Of a stretch of DNA of 64,000 bases, positions 1 through 7,066 are shown one piece after another. The DNA is taken from assembly GCF_004352825.1 (NCBI RefSeq), contig NZ_SJRW01000001.1, forward strand, positions 1,178,001 through 1,242,000, in the 5' to 3' direction. Under the pieces are notes generated by a model. The model saw nothing but the letters and a program-made list of their open reading frames with translations, did no database searches and was not told the origin of the DNA. The translations under genes were made by a program, and so were the position numbers. Position 1 is the first letter of the stretch. Every line of letters begins with the position of its first letter. Source of the stretch: Luteimonas arsenica. GTDB taxonomy: Bacteria > Pseudomonadota > Gammaproteobacteria > Xanthomonadales > Xanthomonadaceae.

Positions 1-937
1 GCAGGGCGGGATCGGGCTGGAGCCAGGGGAAGTCGTCGAAGCGCGGGTTGAAGTTGGCGTCCGGCGTCTGCGGGAAATGGTGCAGTACGTGGTGGGCGAA
101 CTCGCGCCAGCCCAGTTCGCGCACGTAGGCCGCGCGTTCGTCCGGAGGGCCGGCGTCCGCCAGCGTTTCGACGATCCGCCAGGGCGCGATCTCGCCGAAG
201 TGCAGGTGCGGGGACATGCGCGAGGTGAGGGCGCGGTCGGGGCGGTCGCGGCCGCTGTTGTAGTCGTGCAGGCCGGCGGCAGCGAACTCCTCGAGGGCGG
301 CCTCGGCGCCGCGTTCGCCGGGCGTCCAGTGGTGCCAGAAGCTCTCGTCCCAGCGCGGGGTCGGCTGCAGGCCGAGGGCATCGATCGTGGTCTCGCCCGG
401 CAGCGCGTCGAAGTGCGGGAGCTGGTCGGGCGCGTGCAGGGTGGGCTGCGGCTTCCACGCGGCCAGCGCGGCCTTCCAGAACGGCGTGAACACGCGATAG
501 GGATCGCCTGCGCGGGTTTCTAGCTGCCAGGGTTCGAACAGGAGGCTGCCGTTCCACGCCTCCGCGCGCAGCCCTTGCGCGCGCAGCGCGCGGCGGATGT
601 CGGTGTCCCGCGCTTCGATCGCCGGCTCGTGGCGGCGGTTCCAGAACACCGCGGCCGCCCCGGTGGCGGCGGCCGCGGCCTGCAGGGCAGCGAGGCTGTC
701 ACCTGCGAACACGTGCAGGCGGGAGCCACGCTGCCGCAGCTCTGCATCCAGCGCGATGAGCGAGCGGTGCCGCCAGGCGCCCGACGCCGCGCCGGGCATC
801 CACGCGCCGTCCTCATGCGGCGCGTGGATGTAGACCGGGAGGGGGGCGAACCCGGCCCGCAGGGCGGCGTGGAGCGTGGGCTGGTCCCGCAGGCGGAGAT
901 CGCTGCGGAACCAGATGAGCGCGGTCGGACGGGTCAA
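1..937 (-). CDS. phrB: Deoxyribodipyrimidine photolyase / cryptochrome family protein (3' end outside window)
   Basis: Flavoprotein that would repair UV cyclobutane pyrimidine dimers with blue light. About 312 codons are visible: the N-terminal alpha/beta antenna domain (residues 4-14 read TALIWFRSDLR, the photolyase opening motif, with RSDLRLRD typical) and the beginning of the FAD domain, ending near the FPW motif; the C-terminal FAD/DNA-binding half is cut off by the window edge. The start is taken as TTG at 937 because homology begins right there and no ATG or GTG precedes it in frame. It lies 7 nt behind the DUF378 gene, so it is probably the third gene of the fasciclin-DUF378-phr operon. 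A cryptochrome rather than a repair enzyme cannot be excluded without the C-terminus. Confidence 0.85.
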   Translation of the reverse strand, partial: MTRPTALIWFRSDLRLRDQPTLHAALRAGFAPLPVYIHAPHEDGAWMPGAASGAWRHRSLIALDAELRQRGSRLHVFAGDSLAALQAAAAATGAAAVFWNRRHEPAIEARDTDIRRALRAQGLRAEAWNGSLLFEPWQLETRAGDPYRVFTPFWKAALAAWKPQPTLHAPDQLPHFDALPGETTIDALGLQPTPRWDESFWHHWTPGERGAEAALEEFAAAGLHDYNSGRDRPDRALTSRMSPHLHFGEIAPWRIVETLADAGPPDERAAYVRELGWREFAHHVLHHFPQTPDANFNPRFDDFPWLQPDPAL

Positions 938-944
938 GGCAGGA

Positions 945-1178
945 TCAGGCCCGGCGGCGCGCTTCTGAACCCACCTCGCCGGCGCTGCCGGCCTGCAGCA
1001 GGGGGAGGATCTGCCACAGGGCCGACAGCCCGACCAGCACGTAGACCACGCGCGCCAGCAGCGCGTCCTGGCCGCCGAAGAGGGTGGCCACCAGGTCGAA
1101 CTGGGCGACGCCGACCAGGCCCCAGTTGATGCCGCCGACGATGACCAGCGCGAGGGTCACGATGTTCAGGATTTTCAT
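945..1178 (-). CDS. DUF378 family small membrane protein
   Basis: A 77-residue inner-membrane protein of unknown function. It matches the DUF378 pattern: N-terminal MKILNIVTLALVIVGGINWG, a first membrane helix at about residues 4-24, an LVGVAQFDLVA linker, and a second helix at about 43-63, followed by a short polar tail. The ATG at 1178 opens directly with the family's conserved start. It sits 35 nt behind the fasciclin gene and 7 nt before the photolyase, consistent with one transcript. In other proteobacteria this family occurs near stress and light-response genes; no biochemical role is known to me. Confidence 0.8.
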   Translation of the reverse strand: MKILNIVTLALVIVGGINWGLVGVAQFDLVATLFGGQDALLARVVYVLVGLSALWQILPLLQAGSAGEVGSEARRRA

Positions 1179-1213
1179 GCGATGTCTCCAGGTTGCCAGG
1201 GAAAAGGCGCGGG

Positions 1214-1747
1214 TCAGTTGCCCGGCATCAGGACGCTGTCGATGACGTGGATGACGCCGTTGCTGGCGGTCACGTCCGCCTTGACCACGGTCGCGCTGTC
1301 CACGGTGACGCCGCCGTCCGTGGCGCGGATGTCGACGCTGTCGCCATTGACGGTGGTGGCCGTGTCCATCGCGGCCACGCGGGCGGCAGGGTAGCTGCCG
1401 GGCACCACGTGGTAGGTGAGGATGGCGACGAGCTTGTCCTTGTTTTCGGGCTTGAGCAGTTCGTCGACGGTGCCGGCCGGCAGCGCGGCGAAGGCGGCGT
1501 CGGTCGGTGCGAACACGGTGAACGGGCCGGCGCCCTTGAGGGTGTCGACCAGGCCGGCGGCCTGCAGCGCGGCGGCCAGGGTCTTGAACTGCCCGGCGGC
1601 GATGGCGGTGTCGACGATGTCGGCCTGGGCGCGGGTCTGGGCGGGGCTGGCGCTGTCCGCGGTGGGAGCGGCGAGGGCGAGCGGTGCGGCCAGGCCGAGG
1701 GCAAGGGCGATGGCCAGGGTGCGGATGGGTGCGGTGGAACGGGTCAT
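1214..1747 (-). CDS. Secreted fasciclin (FAS1) domain protein
   Basis: 177-residue exported protein with a signal peptide (hydrophobic stretch at residues 9-25, AxA cleavage near ALAA) and one FAS1 domain covering the rest. Visible landmarks are the H1 motif [13 protein letters not shown], the central YH motif in ILTYHVVPG, and the H2 motif ending with [15 protein letters not shown]1 domains mediate adhesion or matrix binding. It is the first gene of the leftward operon and its start faces the TGTACA repeat array shared with the divergent MerR/B12 regulator, so light- or B12-dependent expression is plausible (inference). Confidence 0.88.
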   Translation of the reverse strand: MTRSTAPIRTLAIALALGLAAPLALAAPTADSASPAQTRAQADIVDTAIAAGQFKTLAAALQAAGLVDTLKGAGPFTVFAPTDAAFAALPAGTVDELLKPENKDKLVAILTYHVVPGSYPAARVAAMDTATTVNGDSVDIRATDGGVTVDSATVVKADVTASNGVIHVIDSVLMPGN

Positions 1748-1801
1748 GGGATCTCTCCGGTGGGTCAGGGCGCCAGTCTCGGCCCCGACCGGTTAGATTT
1801 C

Positions 1802-1833
1802 TGTACAAGTTATACATGTACATGTGTTGTACA
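1802..1833. promoter_or_regulatory. Array of TGTACA-type repeats in the divergent regulator/operon gap
   Basis: Within this AT-rich patch TGTACA occurs at 1802-1807, 1817-1822 and 1828-1833, with a TATACA at 1811-1816. TGTACA is itself palindromic, and such repeats fit the T(G/A)TACA-type sites described for CarH/LitR regulators. The array lies between the divergent fasciclin and MerR-B12 genes, ending 10 nt before the regulator's start codon, so a bound protein could repress both directions. Operator function is inferred. Confidence 0.6.
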
Positions 1834-1842
1834 TTCGCGAGC

Positions 1843-2724
1843 ATGTTTCCCGTCAAGGCCGCCGCCGAGCTGAGCGGGCTCACACCCGAAACCCTGCGCG
1901 CGTGGGAACGGCGCCATGCCGCGGTCGCGCCGCACCGGGATGCGAAGGGGCGGCGCCTGTACGACGCGGCGATGGTGGAGCGGCTCACCCGCCTGCATCG
2001 CCTGACCGACCGGGGACATCCGATCCGCGACGTGGCGGGGCTGGACGACGACGCCCTCGAGGCGCTGCTGGAAGAAGGCCACCAGGCCGGGTACGGCGGC
2101 GTGGAGACGCTGCCCGGGCGGATGCTCGACGCCATCGCGGATTACCAGGTGGATGTGTTCGACCGCGAGCTGTCGGTGGCGATCACGACCCTGCCGGTGC
2201 CGGTCCTGGTGGCGCGCGTGGTGGCGCCGCTGCTGCGCGAGGTGGGCGTGCGCTGGGCCGACGGGCGCCTGGCGATCGCGCAGGAGCGGCTGGTCAGCAG
2301 CCTGCTGCGGGCGCGCCTGCTGTCGGTGCTCAACCAGCATCCGCGCGAGCGGCGGCCGCGGGTGCTGTTCGCGACGCTGCCGGGCGAGGGCCACGAGCTG
2401 GGGTTGCTGGGGGCGGCGCTGCATGGCTACGAGGCCGGCATCCCGGTGCTGTACCTGGGCACGGAGCTGCCGGCGCTGGAGATCGCGCGCGTGGCCGCGC
2501 GGCTGGGTGCGGCGGCGGTGGCGTTGAGCTCGATCGATCCGGTGCAGGCGCCCGCCGCGCTGGCCGAGCTGCGCGTGCTCGATGGCGCGCTGGATCCCAC
2601 GGTGCCGGTCTGGGTCGGCGGCGCGAACGCGCGCTACCTTGCCGAGGCGCTGGGCATCACGCGCATCCAGGCGGTGACCGATCCCGGCGCGTTAGCGCGG
2701 CTGTCGCGGCGCGGGCGGCGCTGA
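1843..2724 (+). CDS. MerR-type regulator with cobalamin-binding domain (CarH/LitR-like photoreceptor)
   Basis: 293-residue one-component regulator. Residues 1-70 are a MerR winged helix (FPVKAAAELSGLTPETLRAWERR). Residues about 85-165 are the helical cap (B12-binding-2) and about 172-290 a Rossmann B12-binding domain with the lower-ligand signature E182-G-H184-E-L-G187. CarH-type proteins use adenosylcobalamin to repress in the dark and lose DNA binding when light breaks the Co-C bond. Here the cap Wx9EH signature reads W138-x9-E148-R149, so the His is replaced. ATG at 1843 was chosen because it begins the HTH; there is no clear Shine-Dalgarno and the preceding repeats are only 10 nt away. 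Divergent from the fasciclin-DUF378-photolyase operon, a context typical of light-responsive regulation. Confidence 0.85.
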   Translation: MFPVKAAAELSGLTPETLRAWERRHAAVAPHRDAKGRRLYDAAMVERLTRLHRLTDRGHPIRDVAGLDDDALEALLEEGHQAGYGGVETLPGRMLDAIADYQVDVFDRELSVAITTLPVPVLVARVVAPLLREVGVRWADGRLAIAQERLVSSLLRARLLSVLNQHPRERRPRVLFATLPGEGHELGLLGAALHGYEAGIPVLYLGTELPALEIARVAARLGAAAVALSSIDPVQAPAALAELRVLDGALDPTVPVWVGGANARYLAEALGITRIQAVTDPGALARLSRRGRR

Positions 2725-2796
2725 CCGTTCGTACGACGGAATCAGGGTCGGGCATGTACTGAAGGGTGCGAGCTGGCGGACGGTGGCGTCTGCGAC

Positions 2797-3351
2797 TCAC
2801 CAGATCAGATCGTCAGGGACCTGGAACTGCGCGTAGTAGGCGTCGTCTTCGGGGCTGGCGGCTTCGTCCGGGGCATCGCCGGGCTGGCCATGGTCCAGCA
2901 CGATCATCTCCGGTGCCCGTTCGCGCACCTTGTCGGCGGCAGGACGCGGCAGCAGTTCGTAGCGGTCGCCGATGGCGACGATCACCAGGGCGCCGGATGA
3001 CAGCTTGCCGCGAAGCTCTTCATTGACCAGCAGGCTGCGGATCGCGCCGTTGGCGGTGAAGCGGTACTCGCTTTCCCCGCTGCGCGGCACTTTCTTGTCC
3101 TCGATGATCTGGCGCGCCTGGGCCTGCAGCTCGGCAACGCGCGCCTGGGCCTTGCGTTCGGCCTCCAGGGCGCGGTCGCGTTCGGCCTTCTCGACGCGCG
3201 CGCGCTCGGCCTCCCGCTGGATCTCGTTGGGACCCGACGGCTTCTTGCCGTGGCGGGCCTTGTTCTGCTCGCGCGCTACTTCGGCGAGCTTGGATTTCTT
3301 GACCAGGCCCGCCTTGAGCAGCTGTTCCTGGAGCGGGTTTCCCTTTGCCAT
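2797..3351 (-). CDS. DUF2058 family protein (YaiL-like)
   Basis: 184-residue soluble protein. The start at 3351 gives MAKGNPLQEQLLKAGLVKKSK, the characteristic N-terminus of this family. A charged coiled-coil-like stretch rich in Arg/Glu/Ala follows at about residues 40-90. The C-terminal part holds the conserved YRF..NG..R.L.V segment and an acidic tail. E. coli YaiL is known as a nucleoprotein/polysome-associated protein, but its exact role is unclear. It stands alone, divergent from the glycosylase gene across a 96-nt gap. Confidence 0.8.
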   Translation of the reverse strand: MAKGNPLQEQLLKAGLVKKSKLAEVAREQNKARHGKKPSGPNEIQREAERARVEKAERDRALEAERKAQARVAELQAQARQIIEDKKVPRSGESEYRFTANGAIRSLLVNEELRGKLSSGALVIVAIGDRYELLPRPAADKVRERAPEMIVLDHGQPGDAPDEAASPEDDAYYAQFQVPDDLIW

Positions 3352-3447
3352 GTCTCGACTTCTTGCTGCGTGTCCGTATCCAATCATAATCGCGACTGCA
3401 CCCCCGATCGTGGATGATCACGGTCGGGATGTACCTGGGACCTGAGC

Positions 3448-4062
3448 GTGCTCGCATCGATCGAACCGGACTGGCAGCTGCTTCCGCGTGACTTTTACCG
3501 GCGGCATCCGACGCTGGTGGCGCCCGAGCTGCTGAACAAGATCCTGGTCCGCGCCGACGGCCGCGCGGGCCGCATCGTCGAGGTCGAGGCCTACGCGGGC
3601 AGCGAGGATCCGGCGGCGCACTCCTTCCGCGGAATGACGGCGCGCAACGCGACGATGTTCGGCGAGGCCGGGCATCTCTATGTCTACTTCACCTACGGCA
3701 TGCACTGGGGCAGCAACGCGGTCTGCGGCGAGGTGGGCGAGGGCACGGGCGTGCTGCTGCGCGCGATGGAGCCGCTGCGCGGGCTGGAGGTGATGCGGCC
3801 GCTGCGGCCGGCGGCGCGCCGCGACCGCGACCTGGCCAGCGGGCCGGGCAAGCTGTCGCAGGCGATGGGCATCACGCGGGAGTTGGACGGCGCCGACCTG
3901 GTCACGGCGGAACGGGGCATCGGCATCGTCTCCGACGGCATGCCACCGCCGCGCAGGCCGGCGGTGGGGCCGAGGATCGGCATCAGCCGTGCGGTCGAGC
4001 TTCCCTGGCGCTGGCACGTGCCAGGCCACCTGCACGTGTCGGGGCGGCGGCGGGCTTCGTGA
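3448..4062 (+). CDS. DNA-3-methyladenine glycosylase (Mpg/AAG family)
   Basis: 204-residue base-excision repair enzyme that removes alkylated purines. Starting at GTG 3448, it shows [21 protein letters not shown], the catalytic region [21 protein letters not shown] (Glu and Tyr of the AAG active site), [22 protein letters not shown], and the [13 protein letters not shown] motif, in the family order. The length is usual for bacterial Mpg. The gene is divergent from the DUF2058 gene and followed after 61 nt by the sugar epimerase; no functional link is evident. Confidence 0.93.
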   Translation: MLASIEPDWQLLPRDFYRRHPTLVAPELLNKILVRADGRAGRIVEVEAYAGSEDPAAHSFRGMTARNATMFGEAGHLYVYFTYGMHWGSNAVCGEVGEGTGVLLRAMEPLRGLEVMRPLRPAARRDRDLASGPGKLSQAMGITRELDGADLVTAERGIGIVSDGMPPPRRPAVGPRIGISRAVELPWRWHVPGHLHVSGRRRAS

Positions 4063-4123
4063 TCGCGAGCCTGCCTGCTGCCCGGGGGCGATATCATCCA
4101 TGTTTTCCCCGGAGCCTCCGCGC

Positions 4124-5134
4124 ATGAAAGTCCTCGTCACCGGCACCGCCGGCTTCATCGGCAGCCATGTCGCCCTCAAGCTGCTGGCGCGCGGGGACGA
4201 AGTCATCGGCTTCGACAGCCTCAATGACTACTACGACGTCAACCTGAAGAAGGCGCGGCTGGCGCGCTTCATGGACCATCCGGGCTACACCCACGTGCAG
4301 GCCGACCTGTCCGACCGGGGCGCGGTGGAAGATGTCTTCGCGAAGCACAAGCCTGATCGCGTCGTGCACCTGGCGGCGCAGGCGGGCGTGCGTTATGCGG
4401 CGGAGAACCCGCACGTCTACGTGTCGAGCAACGTCACCGGCACCCTGCACATCCTGGAGGGCTGCCGCCACCACGGCGTGCAGCATCTGGTGTTCGCTTC
4501 GACGAGTTCGGTCTATGGCGCCAACCTGGACATGCCGTTCAACGAGCACCAGGGCACCGAGCATCCGCTGACGCTGTACGCGGCCACCAAGAAGGCCAAC
4601 GAGATGATGGCGCACTCGTATGCGCACCTCTACGGCATTCCATGCACGGGCCTGCGCTTCTTCACCGTGTACGGGCCCTGGGGACGGCCGGACATGGCGC
4701 TGTTCCTGTTCACGAAGGCGATCCTGGCCGGCGAGCCGATCAAGGTCTTCAACCACGGCCATCACCGCCGCAGCTTCACCTACGTCGACGACATCGTCGA
4801 AGGCGTGGTGCGCGCGCTGGACCGGGTGCCGGCGGCGGACCCGGCGTGGAAGGGCGAAGCCCCTGATCCGGGCTGCAGCGGCGTGGCGCCGTACCGGATC
4901 TACAACATCGGCAACGAAGAGCCGGTGGAGCTGCTGCGCTACATCGAGGTGCTGGAGCAGTGCCTGGGCAAAAAGGCGGTGATGGAGCTGCTGCCGCTGC
5001 AGGCCGGCGACGTGCCCGATACCGAGGCCGATGTCTCCGCCCTGGTGGCCGACGTGGGCTATCGCCCGCAGGTCGGGGTGGAGGAGGGCGTGGCCAACTT
5101 CGTGCGCTGGTACCAGGACTACTACCGGGCCTGA
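4124..5134 (+). CDS. NAD-dependent nucleotide-sugar epimerase, UDP-glucuronate 4-epimerase-like
   Basis: 336-residue extended short-chain dehydrogenase. The NAD-binding motif GTAGFIGSH is at residues 7-15, the catalytic region carries STSSVYG, and Y152-x3-K156 is the catalytic pair. The long [12 protein letters not shown] and [17 protein letters not shown] segments are typical of enzymes acting on UDP-glucuronate/galacturonate. ATG 4124 was chosen because the beta-strand of the Rossmann fold begins there; an in-frame ATG at 4100 would add eight residues. It precedes a WecA-like transferase gene, so both probably serve surface polysaccharide synthesis. Confidence 0.88.
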   Translation: MKVLVTGTAGFIGSHVALKLLARGDEVIGFDSLNDYYDVNLKKARLARFMDHPGYTHVQADLSDRGAVEDVFAKHKPDRVVHLAAQAGVRYAAENPHVYVSSNVTGTLHILEGCRHHGVQHLVFASTSSVYGANLDMPFNEHQGTEHPLTLYAATKKANEMMAHSYAHLYGIPCTGLRFFTVYGPWGRPDMALFLFTKAILAGEPIKVFNHGHHRRSFTYVDDIVEGVVRALDRVPAADPAWKGEAPDPGCSGVAPYRIYNIGNEEPVELLRYIEVLEQCLGKKAVMELLPLQAGDVPDTEADVSALVADVGYRPQVGVEEGVANFVRWYQDYYRA

Positions 5135-5185
5135 CGCTTTGCGGCACCCGCTCCGGCACTGGCCGTCGGAGTAAGGCAAACACTC

Positions 5186-5214
5186 TTGTTGCGACGCAGC
5201 AAAGCCCGTAAAAT
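5186..5214 (+). promoter_or_regulatory. Candidate sigma70 promoter for the WecA-like gene
   Basis: A TTGTTG hexamer at 5186-5191 is separated by exactly 17 nt from TAAAAT at 5209-5214, in a locally AT-rich patch of an otherwise GC-rich 265-nt gap. If used, the transcript would have a leader of roughly 180 nt before the chosen start at 5400. Nothing else recognisable is in this gap. Confidence 0.5.
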
Positions 5215-5399
5215 TAATACCTTGCCGCCTCGGTCGTCATCCTTCGTGCATGCGAGGGATGGCAGGATGGGCGCGGATCGGTATGCGGATGCGTTTTCCC
5301 GCCGGAGCCCGCGCTCGTTGGCCCGCATCTTGCTTGGCACTCGGTTGGGGGTGCCTCGCCTGCCCTGCCGAAGCCGCGAAGGAAGGGAATGGAGTCGTG

Positions 5400-6629
5400 A
5401 TGGACTGGATGCTGGAGATCGGATTGGGCCACGCGCTGGTTGCCGCCGTGGTGGCTTGGGGTGTCCTGAGAATCCTCCATCCGCTGGCGCCACGCCTGAA
5501 CCTGCTCGACTTCCCCCAAGGCCGCAAGGACCACGCGCACCCAACGCCGATCATCGGCGGCCTGGCGATGGTCGCCGGCGTGATGCTGGTGACCCTGCTG
5601 TTCATGCCCGGCTTTGCGTCGGAGACGCTGGTGTCGTTCTGGGGTGCCTCGCTGCTGCTGGTGGCCACCGGCCTGTACGACGACCGCTTTGACCTGCGGT
5701 GGTACTGGCGCGTGCTCGCCCAGGCGGTGGCCGCCCTGATCATGGTCTACGGCGCAGGCGTGCGCGTGGAGAACCTCGGCGGCATCTTCGGCACGGGCGA
5801 CCTGGGCTGGATCTCGGTGCCCTTCACCGTGTTCGCCACCGTGGGCATCATCAACGCGATCAACATGGTCGACGGTGCCGACGGCCTGGCCGGCTCGCTG
5901 GTGGCGGCCTGTCTGGTGATGCTCGCCGCGGCGGCGACCTATGCGGGCAATCCTTCCCTGGCGACGATCTCGCTGGTGATCGCAGGCGTGGTGTTCGCCT
6001 TCCTGCTCTACAACATGCGCTTCCCCTGGCAGCCGCGCGCCAAGACCTTCATGGGCAACGCCGGCAGTGCTTGGCTGGGCCTGGTGGTGGCCTGGGTGGT
6101 GTTCCGCCTGACCCAGAATGCCGGCCACCCGGTGAACCCGGTGCTGGCGCTGTGGCTGATTCCCATCCCGGTGATGGACTGCCTGGTGCTGACCGTGCGC
6201 CGCACGCGCGAAGGGCGCTCGCCGTTTGCCGCCGGCCGCGACCACATCCACCACTTCATGCAGGACGCCGGCTTCGGGCCGACGCAGGCCGCGATCGCGC
6301 TGGCGTTCTTCAGTCTTTGCACCGGCCTGGTCGCCGGCCAGATGATGCGCCTGGACGTGCCCAATTCGCTGATCCTGCTGGCGTTCCTGGGCCTTTGCGT
6401 GGGCTGGTACCTGCTGAGCAGCCGGCGCGCCCTGGTTCTGCGCTTCTTCGCCGTGATCCGCGCGCTGCCGGTGTTCGGTCCCGTGAAGGCGCCGCGTCAG
6501 CCGCCCGGTAGCGGCACCGGTACGGGCGGCCACGGCACCGGACTCGGCGCCGACGACCCGGGCCATGACCAGGCGGTCAACGACCTGGCCGACCGCCGCG
6601 AGCGTATGCGCTTACGAGACGTCGCCTGA
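5400..6629 (+). CDS. Undecaprenyl-phosphate sugar-1-phosphate transferase, WecA/glycosyltransferase 4 family
   Basis: 409-residue polytopic membrane enzyme expected to move a HexNAc-1-phosphate onto undecaprenyl phosphate, starting O-antigen or exopolysaccharide synthesis. Family motifs in order: LLDFPQGRKDHAHPTPIIGG, LYDDRFDLRWY (DDxxD-like), INMVDGADGLAG, the FMGNAGS loop, and RDHIHHFM. About ten hydrophobic helices are visible. The loop has Asn where most family members have Asp (GDxGS). The ATG at 5400 follows a GGAG at 5391; an upstream in-frame extension to 5250 lacks family sequence. The C-terminal 45 residues are Gly- and Asp-rich and unlike the core. Two tRNA-Leu genes follow directly. 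Confidence 0.88.
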   Translation: MDWMLEIGLGHALVAAVVAWGVLRILHPLAPRLNLLDFPQGRKDHAHPTPIIGGLAMVAGVMLVTLLFMPGFASETLVSFWGASLLLVATGLYDDRFDLRWYWRVLAQAVAALIMVYGAGVRVENLGGIFGTGDLGWISVPFTVFATVGIINAINMVDGADGLAGSLVAACLVMLAAAATYAGNPSLATISLVIAGVVFAFLLYNMRFPWQPRAKTFMGNAGSAWLGLVVAWVVFRLTQNAGHPVNPVLALWLIPIPVMDCLVLTVRRTREGRSPFAAGRDHIHHFMQDAGFGPTQAAIALAFFSLCTGLVAGQMMRLDVPNSLILLAFLGLCVGWYLLSSRRALVLRFFAVIRALPVFGPVKAPRQPPGSGTGTGGHGTGLGADDPGHDQAVNDLADRRERMRLRDVA

Positions 6630-6666
6630 AGCACCGGGTTCCGCCATCATGGCGGGCCCCGAGCCT

Positions 6667-6753
6667 GCCCGGATGGCGGAATCGGTATACGCAGGGGACT
6701 TAAACTCCCTGGGCCAATGGTCATTGTGGGTTCGAGTCCCACTCCGGGCACCA
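6667..6753 (+). tRNA. tRNA-Leu (anticodon UAA), CCA encoded
   Basis: 87 nt with acceptor GCCCGGA/TCCGGGC, D-arm GCG/CGC, anticodon stem GGGGA/TCCCT around loop CTTAAAC (anticodon TAA), a long class II variable arm, T-arm GTGGG-TTCGAGT-CCCAC and an encoded CCA. It reads UUA, a codon that is rare in so GC-rich a genome. A second, non-identical gene with the same anticodon follows 118 nt later. Confidence 0.95.
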
Positions 6754-6871
6754 CATCTTCTGCATATCGTCGCGCCTGGCACGAGAGGCCATGCGCATTC
6801 AGTGCGCGGCCGGTGCGCGCGTCTTCTGGCGTTGGCCCCCCTGCGCACCCGTGACCCGGGCCGCGCCATCG

Positions 6872-6959
6872 GCCCGGGTGGCGAAACCAGGTATACGCAG
6901 GAGACTTAAAATCTTCCGGCCGCAAGGCCATGTGGGTTCGATTCCCACCCCGGGCACCA
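6872..6959 (+). tRNA. tRNA-Leu (anticodon UAA), second copy, CCA encoded
   Basis: 88 nt with acceptor GCCCGGG/CCCGGGC, anticodon stem GGAGA/TCTTC around CTTAAAA (anticodon TAA), a GGCCGCAAGGCC variable arm and T-arm GTGGG-TTCGATT-CCCAC, with encoded CCA. The acceptor and T-stem resemble the first copy, but the anticodon stem and variable arm differ, so this is not a recent perfect duplication. Confidence 0.95.
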
Positions 6960-7066
6960 GCTTTCGCGATCAAGGGAGTCGGAAAGTGCTGCCACGCAGC
7001 CTTGCCACCGGCTTGTGTGATCATGGCAGCAGCGCCGCCGGGGCGCGCGTCCAACCCGTTCCTACG

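Noticed and set aside
5250..5399. In-frame N-terminal extension of the WecA-like protein (50 residues)
   Set aside because: Composition is Arg/Ala/Gly-rich with no family similarity, while ATG 5400 has a Shine-Dalgarno-like GGAG and starts at the first family helix.
6791..7066. Upstream extension of the FMN glutamate-synthase-like protein
   Set aside because: It runs through the second tRNA-Leu gene, so it cannot be the real N-terminus.
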